Part shown: piece after piece, positions 1-6,413 of the stretch | How positions within the stretch are numbered: the first letter of the stretch is position 1 | Layout of the letters: every line of letters begins with the position of its first letter | Assembly: GCA_025351545.1 (NCBI GenBank) | Contig: JANXVQ010000750.1 | Coordinates: forward strand, 1-6,413 | Reading direction: 5' to 3' | Origin: Spirosoma sp. | GTDB taxonomy: Bacteria; Bacteroidota; Bacteroidia; Cytophagales; Spirosomataceae | DNA length: 6,413 nt | Translations under genes and position numbers: made by a program | Notes under the pieces: model-generated | The model's database searches: none | Told to the model about the DNA's origin: nothing | Seen by the model: the letters and a program-made list of their open reading frames with translations, nothing else

Positions 1-75
1 AGATAATTTAATTAACCGGAGCCCTCCTCTTTTTGGCAGGGTCGCAAATCTACTAGTCCATCAACAAAGCTATCT

Positions 76-1671
76 ATGGAATCTGTTTATATCACACCGC
101 ACCCGAGGATGACAGCAAGTCATAAAATGCAATTACGCCTGTTCAGTCTACTATTACTGGTGGTTTTTTCAGTCAGTCTTATTGCATCGCTATTCTTTAA
201 GGAATCGTGGCTCTGGATGGACGAAGTGCTGAGTTATACGTTACTGGAAGACCCGTCGCTGGCTCACATGAACGATGCGATTGTTAGTAATATTGATGCT
301 AACCCGCCCCTCTTTTTTGAGTTTTATTGGTTGCTGGGGCACGGCGTTAGTCTGAGTCCCTACTTCTTACGGGCAATTTCTATACTTCTGTTTGCCAGTA
401 CCATTGCTTTACTGTATCGATACACAACCCGCCTGGTTGGTACGGCCGTCACCAATTTCGTCATTTTTACAGTCGTTGTTAGTCTGACCTACCTTAATTT
501 CTTACAGTCTACTCAAATCAGATCATATAGTTTCTACCTGCTACTGAGTTGTCTGTACTTCTTCGTGCTGCATAAACTCATCCGAAATCCAGCGAAGCCG
601 ATTCTACTGGCCACGCATCTGCTGATAGGATTGACTTTAGTAATGACTCATAACTTCGGCTCGTTCTATGTGTCGGCTTCGTTAACTTTTTTCGCCATAT
701 TACTGCTGTGGTCAAAACGACGTACGTACGGATTAGTCCTTTTCTCGCACTTGCTGATTTTCGGCTTCTGGTTTCTCCTCTGGTTTCCAAATTTCCAAAT
801 CCAATCGCAACTGGCTAAACCGCACACCTGGATTCCGCTACCTACATTCGTATCGTTTTTCAGAACGCTGGGCGAACTGCTTCCGACTTTGTCGTCCAGT
901 GTTGAACAGATGCCGTCGATGGCTTTTTTGCCGATACTGCGCGTTTGTTTTGTCGTAGCTCTTTTCCTGTATATTGCCCTGCCCCGCCTAAAAAAAGGCT
1001 TCCAATCTGTTGTTGACGACGATGCGTTCAGTTTTTATCTCCTGGCAGGCTACATCGCCATATCGGTGACCGGGGTAACGCTGATCATATCCTATGCTTA
1101 TATGTCGGTGTTTATCAGCCGCTATCAGTGGCCAAGTTCGCTATTGTTACTCTTTCAGATAGTATATGCCTTTAATTATTTTGTACCAGCACCAAAATTG
1201 TCACCAAAACTAATTCGATGGCTACCTATATCCGTGATCGGACTATCGGCTTTTGTCTTTCACCAGAATCAAAAGATTGTGTACTTCCCTAAAAGCATAC
1301 TGAGTTATCTTCCTGCGAACAAGGCTAACTACCCCATCTTCTTCGAATCTGCTGACTACTATCTGCCTATACACAACCATAAAATAGCCAATGCCCACTT
1401 TTTATTGAGCTGGCAAACAGCCCTTGCAAAAGACAATGCAACCAATGCGACGGTGGATCATAAAATTATTGAATCCATTCGCGACAAGTATGGTGTGCAG
1501 GAGATTGTGCCGATAGACGAGTTCACCAAATATCGATTTCCGCATTTCTACGTCGTTGACCAGACCAGCCGTCGCCAGATTGAGTATTACGTGGCTACCG
1601 GGCAGGTAAAGGTGATCCGGACAATTCCGGTTCCCATTGACGGGCATCAGATTTTAGAGTGTTCATTCTAA
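76..1671 (+). CDS. Polytopic GT-C / GT39-like membrane glycosyltransferase
   Basis: Predicted inner-membrane glycosyltransferase of the GT-C fold (bacterial relatives of GT39/PMT and ArnT), which move a sugar from a polyprenyl-phosphate donor to an acceptor on the outer face of the membrane. Seen in the 531-residue product: a hydrophobic segment at about 21-41, then a first loop with WLWMDE (Asp49-Glu50, the usual place of the catalytic acid), ANPPLFF (75-81, the NPPL-type motif of this group), QIRSYSF (147-153, like the common 'aRpYal' motif), THNFG (191-195) and SRYQWP near 349-354 (like 'RYl.p'). I estimate about 11 membrane segments up to residue 400, then a soluble tail of about 130 residues, probably periplasmic. 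Donor and acceptor cannot be told. The start is uncertain: ATG76 has no Shine-Dalgarno sequence, and ATG109 (Met12) would remove only a polar leader. A second membrane protein gene follows after 26 bp. Fold class fairly sure, substrate unknown. Confidence 0.82.
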   Translation: MESVYITPHPRMTASHKMQLRLFSLLLLVVFSVSLIASLFFKESWLWMDEVLSYTLLEDPSLAHMNDAIVSNIDANPPLFFEFYWLLGHGVSLSPYFLRAISILLFASTIALLYRYTTRLVGTAVTNFVIFTVVVSLTYLNFLQSTQIRSYSFYLLLSCLYFFVLHKLIRNPAKPILLATHLLIGLTLVMTHNFGSFYVSASLTFFAILLLWSKRRTYGLVLFSHLLIFGFWFLLWFPNFQIQSQLAKPHTWIPLPTFVSFFRTLGELLPTLSSSVEQMPSMAFLPILRVCFVVALFLYIALPRLKKGFQSVVDDDAFSFYLLAGYIAISVTGVTLIISYAYMSVFISRYQWPSSLLLLFQIVYAFNYFVPAPKLSPKLIRWLPISVIGLSAFVFHQNQKIVYFPKSILSYLPANKANYPIFFESADYYLPIHNHKIANAHFLLSWQTALAKDNATNATVDHKIIESIRDKYGVQEIVPIDEFTKYRFPHFYVVDQTSRRQIEYYVATGQVKVIRTIPVPIDGHQILECSF

Positions 1672-1697
1672 GTCTGGATACTTGACCAGGCACAGCG

Positions 1698-3242
1698 ATG
1701 AGAAAAGCCGATTTATTAATGGGGTACGCCACCTTTCTGTACGTAGGCTTGCCTGTGCTTATTTTCTTTTGGGGCTGGTTACGAATTGGTTTCGCCTTAC
1801 CCCTTAGTGCCCTGTTAATCTGGGGTAGTTCACGATATCTTGCGGGCCTTACTTCCGAAGTTCGGCCAATAAAATCCATAAATAGCAAGACCCTACTCCT
1901 AGTCGTGGGTCTTGCTTTCGGGTGGGTTTTCCTATCGGGCATCGGTGGATTTTCAAATCAGGATTGGGATCATCACTTCCGAAATGCCTTGTTTCGGGAT
2001 CTTATTACCGAACCCTGGCCCGTTTATTACACATTCCCGGCAAACTACCCGATCGAAGCATTAGCCAATCATCATTCGTCACTCAACTATTATTTTACGT
2101 TTTGGCTACTTCCCGCCTGGGCCGGTAAACTATTTGGTCAGGAATTGGGCAACGTGTGTCTGCTGGGTTGGTCTTATTTCGGGATTTTGCTGGGGCTTTA
2201 TTACCTGAATCGGCTGTTCGATTTTAAGTATGCTGGCTTTGTTTCACTGCTGTTCATCTTGTGGAGTGGGTTAGACATATTGGGCAAACTCATTCTCCAG
2301 AAGCATCTGGTTTACCCCGGTGAACAAATAGAATTATACTATCATTATTTCTTTACCGCATTTACAACGGATTTGTATAACCCGTTCAATCAGGCAGTTC
2401 CAGCCTGGCTTGTTACGGCATGGGTTCTAAACTACCATCGAAAACTGAATTTTCTGCCCATTACATTTTTGTTTACCTACGCGCCGTTTCCGTTTATTGG
2501 CCTGGCCCTATTCTATTATATCAACTATGCTTTAGAGAAATTCACAAGCGGCACGACTGTTAAGAATTTCTTGCTGGACCTGTTGAGCGAGCTAAACAGA
2601 ATTGATACTATAGCCGCTTTGTTTCTTGCTGTCCCCTACCTATTATTCTATCAGGCTCACACGAGCGACGTGCCCAGCAGTTTATTCTGGACACGCTATT
2701 TGGATGCAGACCTGGTACAGAACCTGAAAACGATCGTATCTTATTTTATTACCTTTTTCCTGGAAGCCGGGGTGTATTTCGGCCTTATTTTCTTACTGTC
2801 AAAAAATGTTTACCAAACCTATAAACGTCAGTTTTGGCTATGTTTTGGCCTACTGCTTCTAATCCCACTTTGGGCAGTTGGTGAGTATAACGATTTTGCT
2901 TCCCGAGGGTCCATTCCAGCCCTGATGATTCTTTGCATACTAACAATAAAATCCATTATTGACCAGTATACCAGTCAGCGCAATAGGTCCCTTCTATTCT
3001 TCTCCGCTACCATCCTGTTATTGTCCTGGATTACACCTGCTATTTTAATTAAGAGAAGTATTCCGATCAATAGCCCTCCGATATTTAGGGATGCTATTGG
3101 CTCATTTGCAGACCCGAAAGTTAGGAAACAGAACGACACGGAAGGCGTATTGCGTAGCGTTGTTAATTTTTATGCTCACGAACCGCAGCAACACGTCTTC
3201 TATAAATACCTTGCCAAACCGCTGATTCACCCGGTTAGGTAG
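1698..3242 (+). CDS. Polytopic membrane protein, possible divergent GT-C enzyme
   Basis: Integral membrane protein of 514 residues with about 12 hydrophobic segments and a short soluble C-terminal tail (about 452-514). I do not recognise a named family. After the third hydrophobic segment (about 66-84) comes a loop with NQDWDHHFRN (87-96: Asp89, Asp91, His92, His93) and then WPVYY (107-111). An acidic, His-containing first large loop is where GT-C enzymes carry their catalytic Asp, so a sugar-transfer role is an inference from topology and neighbour. Other motifs likely to be conserved are NYYFTFWLLPAWAGKLFG (130-147) and YNDFASRGSIPAL (397-409), the latter having the look of a polar motif at a membrane boundary. 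The gene follows the GT-C gene by 26 bp on the same strand, so co-transcription and a shared envelope-glycan pathway are likely. Alternatives are a flippase-like or polymerase-like membrane protein. ATG1698 is the first in-frame Met before the first hydrophobic segment; there is no good Shine-Dalgarno sequence. Confidence 0.8.
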   Translation: MRKADLLMGYATFLYVGLPVLIFFWGWLRIGFALPLSALLIWGSSRYLAGLTSEVRPIKSINSKTLLLVVGLAFGWVFLSGIGGFSNQDWDHHFRNALFRDLITEPWPVYYTFPANYPIEALANHHSSLNYYFTFWLLPAWAGKLFGQELGNVCLLGWSYFGILLGLYYLNRLFDFKYAGFVSLLFILWSGLDILGKLILQKHLVYPGEQIELYYHYFFTAFTTDLYNPFNQAVPAWLVTAWVLNYHRKLNFLPITFLFTYAPFPFIGLALFYYINYALEKFTSGTTVKNFLLDLLSELNRIDTIAALFLAVPYLLFYQAHTSDVPSSLFWTRYLDADLVQNLKTIVSYFITFFLEAGVYFGLIFLLSKNVYQTYKRQFWLCFGLLLLIPLWAVGEYNDFASRGSIPALMILCILTIKSIIDQYTSQRNRSLLFFSATILLLSWITPAILIKRSIPINSPPIFRDAIGSFADPKVRKQNDTEGVLRSVVNFYAHEPQQHVFYKYLAKPLIHPVR

Positions 3243-3512
3243 CCTTAGGAATTTGAGCTTTATACAGTAAACCGGACAGTAATTTAAGCCCGCTTTGTTT
3301 ACTGTGCTGTTGAGCAAAGCAGACTTCACACATCCATTGCAGTCGCTTGTCAATCGGAAGATCGATATCAACGGCATTAAATATATCAATATGTGCATCT
3401 CGTCCCTGGGTACGATATATAATTATCCGACGAAAATCCTGCCAGACGAAATTATTTTATGCAGATGCACTTGTGCTTCCCTTTCAGTTTGAGCGGTGGA
3501 ATTATGCTCTCC
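3235..3512 (-). pseudogene. Decayed 3' end of an unidentified protein gene
   Basis: The minus strand carries two protein-like pieces in different frames. The larger, 3456 down to a TAA at 3235-3237, reads 73 residues without an ATG at its beginning and includes WQDFRR, GRDAHIDIFNAVDIDLP and LQWMCEVCFAQQHSK, ending KAQIPKAT. It looks like the C-terminus of a real globular protein rather than random translation. The smaller, 3512 down to 3426, is shifted by one base and reads 29 residues including TAQTEREAQVHLHK. Joining them at about 3430-3456 would make one continuous segment, so a single-base frameshift is the simplest explanation. Both frames meet stop codons upstream, and I find no convincing 5' part before about 3650. 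The piece ends convergently inside the last 8 bases of the membrane protein gene. I cannot name the family. It could also be a chance open frame; the case rests on peptide composition only. Confidence 0.4.
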
Positions 3513-3822
3513 TTACAGCCAGAGGCCCACAATTAGTAAATTTAAAACTGGTTTTTATTTTTTGCGCACAGAGAAATCTTTTGTTCTTTCTAACGGGACG
3601 TATTAGTACACAAAATAATCATTTGCTTAACTTGTAATTTATACATATATTTATTGGATTCAGCAGGTTTTCTTCTTGATCTTGAATCGACGCAAAACTA
3701 TTTTTATTAATAGGCTGATTGTGAAACCCTCCCCATTCGCTACTTAAAACAACTATGCTAAACTAGTATAGTATAATATAATATCACCTATCTTGAAAGT
3801 ATAGCGCCACCGTACCTTACTC
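3513..3822. other. AT-rich spacer without a recognisable gene
   Basis: About 310 bases between the decayed minus-strand fragment and the small orphan gene. It is clearly more AT-rich than the flanking genes, and every frame on both strands is broken by stops or gives short peptides with no recognisable pattern. I see no tRNA, no terminator hairpin with a T-tract, no terminal inverted repeats of an insertion sequence and no direct repeats that would suggest a target-site duplication. The only structured element is the pentamer array at 3765-3784. The promoter of the orphan gene should lie in the right-hand part, but I find no clear match to the Bacteroidota -7 (TAnnTTTG) and -33 (TTTG) pattern. 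TATCTTG at 3789-3795 is a weak candidate only. Confidence 0.6.
3765..3784. repeat. Pentamer tandem array, 4 x 5 bp
   Basis: Four head-to-tail 5-bp units: AGTAT, AGTAT, AATAT, AATAT. They lie about 40-60 bases upstream of the small orphan gene. The array contains a TATAAT at 3772-3777, but no -35-like element stands at a suitable distance. It may be an easily melted promoter region or a simple slippage product in AT-rich spacer DNA. Confidence 0.6.
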
Positions 3823-3843
3823 TTGAGACTTTTAAAACCTAGT

Positions 3844-4185
3844 ATGAAATCTATAGTAGAAACAATTAAACACCAGGACTGGGCAATAAAAGGTCAGGAC
3901 TGGGTAATTAAAGGGTGGGAAATTCAATTTTTATTTTCTGAAAAGCAACTTCAGGAAGTCAGGAAATTAGCTAGAGTTGATAACTGGTATGAAGACCCTA
4001 TTGTAGCCGATACATGCATGGTGCGGCTTGCTACTTGCTTTAACAGTATACAGAAATATCATAATACGTTTGGCATCTTACCTCAGGTAGGCGATCGGCT
4101 ATTTGATGAAGACTCAGGCATGATCATTGAGGACCGGTCTATAGATGGGGATGTTATGGCAATTACCTTCACACTAAGCAATTAA
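3844..4185 (+). CDS. Small acidic protein of unknown function
   Basis: Encodes 113 residues from ATG3844. An in-frame TTG at 3823 would give 120 residues, but ATG is preferred because the extra seven residues (MRLLKPS) add nothing recognisable and neither start has a Shine-Dalgarno sequence. I do not recognise the family. The protein is soluble, without signal peptide or membrane segment. After a repeated N-terminus come a helical-looking stretch (FLFSEKQLQEVRKLARVDNW, with its W at about residue 52), a middle part with YHNTFGILPQVGDRLFDE, and a likely beta-strand C-terminus (GMIIEDRSIDGDVMAITFTL). The PxVGD..F turn followed by alternating strands resembles small single-domain proteins found in accessory regions of Bacteroidota genomes; this is an impression, not a match. 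Base composition is more AT-rich than in the flanking large genes. It stands alone, convergent with the peptidase gene, and I see no terminator of its own. The regular codon structure and patterned sequence make it probably a real gene. Confidence 0.68.
   Translation: MKSIVETIKHQDWAIKGQDWVIKGWEIQFLFSEKQLQEVRKLARVDNWYEDPIVADTCMVRLATCFNSIQKYHNTFGILPQVGDRLFDEDSGMIIEDRSIDGDVMAITFTLSN
3874..3915 (+). repeat. In-frame 21-bp tandem duplication in the orphan gene
   Basis: Two adjacent 21-base units, 3874-3894 and 3895-3915, agree at 18 of 21 positions and encode QDWAIKG and QDWVIKG, followed directly by WEI. The differences are C/T in codon 4, A/T at the third base of codon 5 and T/G at the third base of codon 7. 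Only one difference changes the protein (Ala to Val). A unit of exactly seven codons keeps the frame, as expected for a duplication tolerated by a translated gene. Confidence 0.85.
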
Positions 4186-4313
4186 CCAATAACCTTTTGA
4201 ATGCCTGTATTGGATGGAGAATGGATTGGCTAAGGCGAAGCTCCCTAATTTATCATACGCCATAAAACACATTACCGGCAATTTGTAAATATTGTATCAG
4301 TATTCTTACACAC

Positions 4314-4365
4314 AAAAAACATCATAACCAACAGGGGCGGCCAATTATTGCCGCCCCTGTTGGTT
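4314..4365 (-). terminator. Intrinsic terminator of the M3 peptidase gene
   Basis: A perfect 16-bp inverted repeat pairs 4326-4341 with 4350-4365 around an 8-base AT-rich loop. The stem core is very GC-rich (GGGGCGGC / GCCGCCCC). Read on the minus strand, the hairpin starts two bases after the peptidase stop codon and is followed after six bases by six Ts (4319-4314). This is a standard Rho-independent terminator, although the T-tract is slightly displaced. On the plus strand no T-run follows the stem, so it would be a weaker stop for transcripts from the orphan gene. The stem could still protect their 3' ends. Confidence 0.88.
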
Positions 4366-4367
4366 CA

Positions 4368-6407
4368 TTACAAAATCAATCCGCTTCGTCGTAACATCGC
4401 TTTGGGCGATGGCTCGCGACCCCGGAATTTCTTATAGAGTTCCATCGGCTTTTCGCTGCCGCCTTTTTCCAGCACGTTTTTACGGAAACTGTCGGCGGCT
4501 GATTTATTTTCCAGTCCACCTTTTTCTTTGAAAAACTCGAAGGCGTCGGCGTCCAGAACTTCGCTCCATTTATAGCTATAATAACCCGCCGAATAACCAC
4601 CCGCAAAAATGTGCGAGAAGGCCGGACTAACAGCGATTCCATCAACATGTGGAAACAGGTTCGCTACCGAATCTACCCGGCTTTCGACTTGCGAGATGGT
4701 TTCTCCGGTTGGTTTCTGACCGTGGTAATACATATCCACCAATCCCAGGCGCAATTGCCGCAGGTTAGCCATACCCGCCATGAAATTCTGGCTGGCGCGG
4801 ATTTTTTCAATCAGTTCATTCGGGATTACCTCGCCTGTTTGGTAATGCTTCGCGAAAATTTTGAGTGCTTCAGGATCGTAGCACCAGTTTTCCATCACCT
4901 GCGAAGGCAACTCGACAAAATCGCGGGGAACACTCGTGCCACTTAGACTTTCATATTTTCCGTTGGCCAGCATGCCATGTAGCCCATGCCCAAACTCATG
5001 AAAAAGTGTCGTTACTTCATAAAAGGTCAGTAGCGAGGGCTTAGTGTCGGTGGGTCGGGTAAAGTTGCAGACATTGATAATATGCGGACGGATATTTTCG
5101 CCGTTCTCAATTTTCTGACCTTGAATATCATTCATCCAGGCTCCGCTGCGCTTGCCAGCCCGAGGAAAATAATCACCATAAAAAACGGCCAGAAACTTAC
5201 CATCCTTATCAAAAACATCAAAGGTTTTTACCTCTGGGTTGTATACCGGAATATCGGTGCGCTCTTTAAAGGTGATGCCATACAATTTGTTAGCCACCGT
5301 AAATACGCCATTCAGAACGTTTTCCAGTTTGAAGTATGGCTTCAGTATTTCGTCATCGAGATCATATTTCTCCTTCTTAAGCTTCTCGGCATAGTAGCTA
5401 CTGTCCCAGCTTTGCAGTTTATCCTCTGAAAAGCCGTGGGCTTTGGCATAATTTGTTAGTTCAAGTAGTTGGCGTTCAGCGGCTGGACGGGCATAGGTGA
5501 CGAGTTCGTCCAGAAAACTCTGCACTTTACCTTTTGATCCCGCCATGCTTTCTTCCAGAACAAAATCGGCGTGGGTTTTATAGCCCAGCAGATTAGCCCG
5601 TTCGTAGCGCAGGTTTACAATTTTGTTGATACTGGCTGTATTATCGTTTTTATCGCCGTGAAAGCCCCGCCCGTTGAAAGCCATGAACAGCTTTTTTCGC
5701 AACTCCCGATTATCGGCATACTGCATAAATGGGCCGTAGCTTGGCGCTTGCAGGGTAAACACCCAACCCTCCTTGCCCTTCTGTTTGGCCGTACTTTTAG
5801 CGGCTTCACGGGCAAAATCGGGCAAACCGGCGAGGTCTTTCTCCTCCGTTACAACCATCGTGTATTCGTTGGTTTCGTTCAGGACATTTTCCCCAAATTG
5901 CAGTGATAATTGCGAAAGATCTTTGTCGATAGCACGGAGACGTTCCTTACCCTTTGCGTCCAGATTAGCGCCATTACGGGTAAACCGCTTGTAAGCCTTT
6001 TCGAGCAACATGGCACTTTCCGGATCTAGTTTCAGGCTGGCACGCTGGTCATACACAGCTTTTACCCGCGCAAATAATTTCTCGTTCAGTGTAATGTCGT
6101 TGCCATATTCACTTAACATTGGCGACACTTCTTTCACTATTTTCTGAAGTTCAGGCGTCGTTTCGGCACTGTTCAGATTAAACAGAACCGATGTCACTTT
6201 ACCCAATAAATCGCCCGCGTGTTCGAGCGCGACGATGGTGTTATCGAACGTTGGTTTAGCCGGATTGTTAACAATTACATCGACATCTTTACGTCCCTGA
6301 GTCAGCCCTTCTTTGAGCGCGGGCAGATAATCGGCGTTTTTAATCTTGTCAAACGGGGCGGTTTGATGCGGTGTCGTGTACGGCGACAGGAATGGGTTTT
6401 GGGTCAT
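4368..6407 (-). CDS. dcp: M3 family zinc metallopeptidase, peptidyl-dipeptidase Dcp type
   Basis: Cytoplasmic zinc oligopeptidase of family M3A that cleaves short peptides, in the Dcp type by removing dipeptides from the C-terminus. The 679 residues are full length for the family (about 680). The active site is complete: HEFGHGLHG starts at residue 470, giving zinc ligands His470 and His474, catalytic Glu471, and the third ligand Glu499 in DFVELPSQ, 29 residues after the first His. The substrate-binding block SHIFAGGYSAGYYSYKW supplies His599, Tyr605 and Tyr612 at the family spacing. The N-terminus (MTQNPFLSPYTTPHQTAPFD) has no signal peptide, so the protein should stay in the cytoplasm and take part in peptide recycling. 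Dcp and oligopeptidase A are close relatives; I favour Dcp from length and residue numbering, but the exact specificity is an inference. The ATG lies at the window edge with only six bases upstream, so its promoter is not visible. It is transcribed towards the orphan gene and ends in a strong terminator. Confidence 0.95.
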   Translation of the reverse strand: MTQNPFLSPYTTPHQTAPFDKIKNADYLPALKEGLTQGRKDVDVIVNNPAKPTFDNTIVALEHAGDLLGKVTSVLFNLNSAETTPELQKIVKEVSPMLSEYGNDITLNEKLFARVKAVYDQRASLKLDPESAMLLEKAYKRFTRNGANLDAKGKERLRAIDKDLSQLSLQFGENVLNETNEYTMVVTEEKDLAGLPDFAREAAKSTAKQKGKEGWVFTLQAPSYGPFMQYADNRELRKKLFMAFNGRGFHGDKNDNTASINKIVNLRYERANLLGYKTHADFVLEESMAGSKGKVQSFLDELVTYARPAAERQLLELTNYAKAHGFSEDKLQSWDSSYYAEKLKKEKYDLDDEILKPYFKLENVLNGVFTVANKLYGITFKERTDIPVYNPEVKTFDVFDKDGKFLAVFYGDYFPRAGKRSGAWMNDIQGQKIENGENIRPHIINVCNFTRPTDTKPSLLTFYEVTTLFHEFGHGLHGMLANGKYESLSGTSVPRDFVELPSQVMENWCYDPEALKIFAKHYQTGEVIPNELIEKIRASQNFMAGMANLRQLRLGLVDMYYHGQKPTGETISQVESRVDSVANLFPHVDGIAVSPAFSHIFAGGYSAGYYSYKWSEVLDADAFEFFKEKGGLENKSAADSFRKNVLEKGGSEKPMELYKKFRGREPSPKAMLRRSGLIL

Positions 6408-6413
6408 TTTGGA

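Noticed and set aside
1595..1942. Minus-strand open frame of 115 codons across the junction of the two membrane protein genes
   Set aside because: It is antisense to both genes, and its basic, Arg/Pro-rich composition is typical of a shadow frame.
3264..3305. Inverted repeat ACAGTAAAC / GTTTACTGT after the second membrane protein gene as a terminator
   Set aside because: The 9-bp arms are separated by 24 bases, are AT-rich and have no T-tract behind them. They also fall within the minus-strand remnant, so they are probably chance.
3102..3398. Minus-strand open frame of 98 codons overlapping the end of the second membrane protein gene
   Set aside because: It is out of frame with the convincing minus-strand remnant and runs antisense through the coding sequence of the membrane protein. 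Its peptide is irregular.
3347..3637. Plus-strand open frame of 96 codons in the spacer
   Set aside because: Its peptide has no recognisable pattern, it overlaps another plus-strand frame at 3295-3492, and its first part is antisense to the more protein-like minus-strand remnant.
4186..4313. Possible small RNA or terminator between the orphan gene and the peptidase terminator
   Set aside because: I found no stable hairpin with a T-tract and no promoter pattern. It is plain AT-rich spacer.
5082..5429. Plus-strand open frames of up to 115 codons inside the peptidase gene
   Set aside because: These and the similar frames at 4611-4946, 5571-5906 and 5773-5994 are antisense to a gene whose active-site residues are all intact, so they are shadows.

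Overview
The window looks like chromosomal DNA of a Bacteroidota bacterium, probably of the Cytophagales (Spirosoma-like). This is inferred from moderate GC, start codons without convincing Shine-Dalgarno sequences, and the style of the proteins. No rRNA or other taxonomic marker is present, so the assignment is a judgement.

Layout. Positions 76-3242 (+) hold two large polytopic membrane proteins in tandem, 26 bp apart and probably co-transcribed. The first has the hallmarks of a bacterial GT-C / GT39-like lipid-linked-sugar glycosyltransferase. The second is a more divergent polytopic protein with an acidic/His-rich first loop and may be a second GT-C-type enzyme. Together they suggest a cell-envelope glycan function, with the rest of any cluster lying to the left of the window.

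Positions 3243-3822 hold no intact gene and are visibly more AT-rich. On the minus strand, the part next to the membrane genes reads as the decayed 3' end of a protein gene, split by a frameshift and stop codons. The rest is AT-rich spacer ending in a short pentamer array. Positions 3823/3844-4185 (+) encode a small acidic orphan protein of unknown function with an in-frame 21-bp tandem duplication near its N-terminus.

Positions 4368-6407 (-) encode a full-length M3 metallopeptidase of the peptidyl-dipeptidase Dcp / oligopeptidase A type. All recognisable zinc, catalytic and substrate-binding residues are present, and a strong intrinsic terminator lies directly behind its stop codon. The peptidase is convergent with the small orphan gene and has no evident functional link to the membrane genes. 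The middle of the window (about 3235-4200) looks like a variable patch between two stable blocks. I see no mobile element, CRISPR array, tRNA or clear novel multi-gene system.
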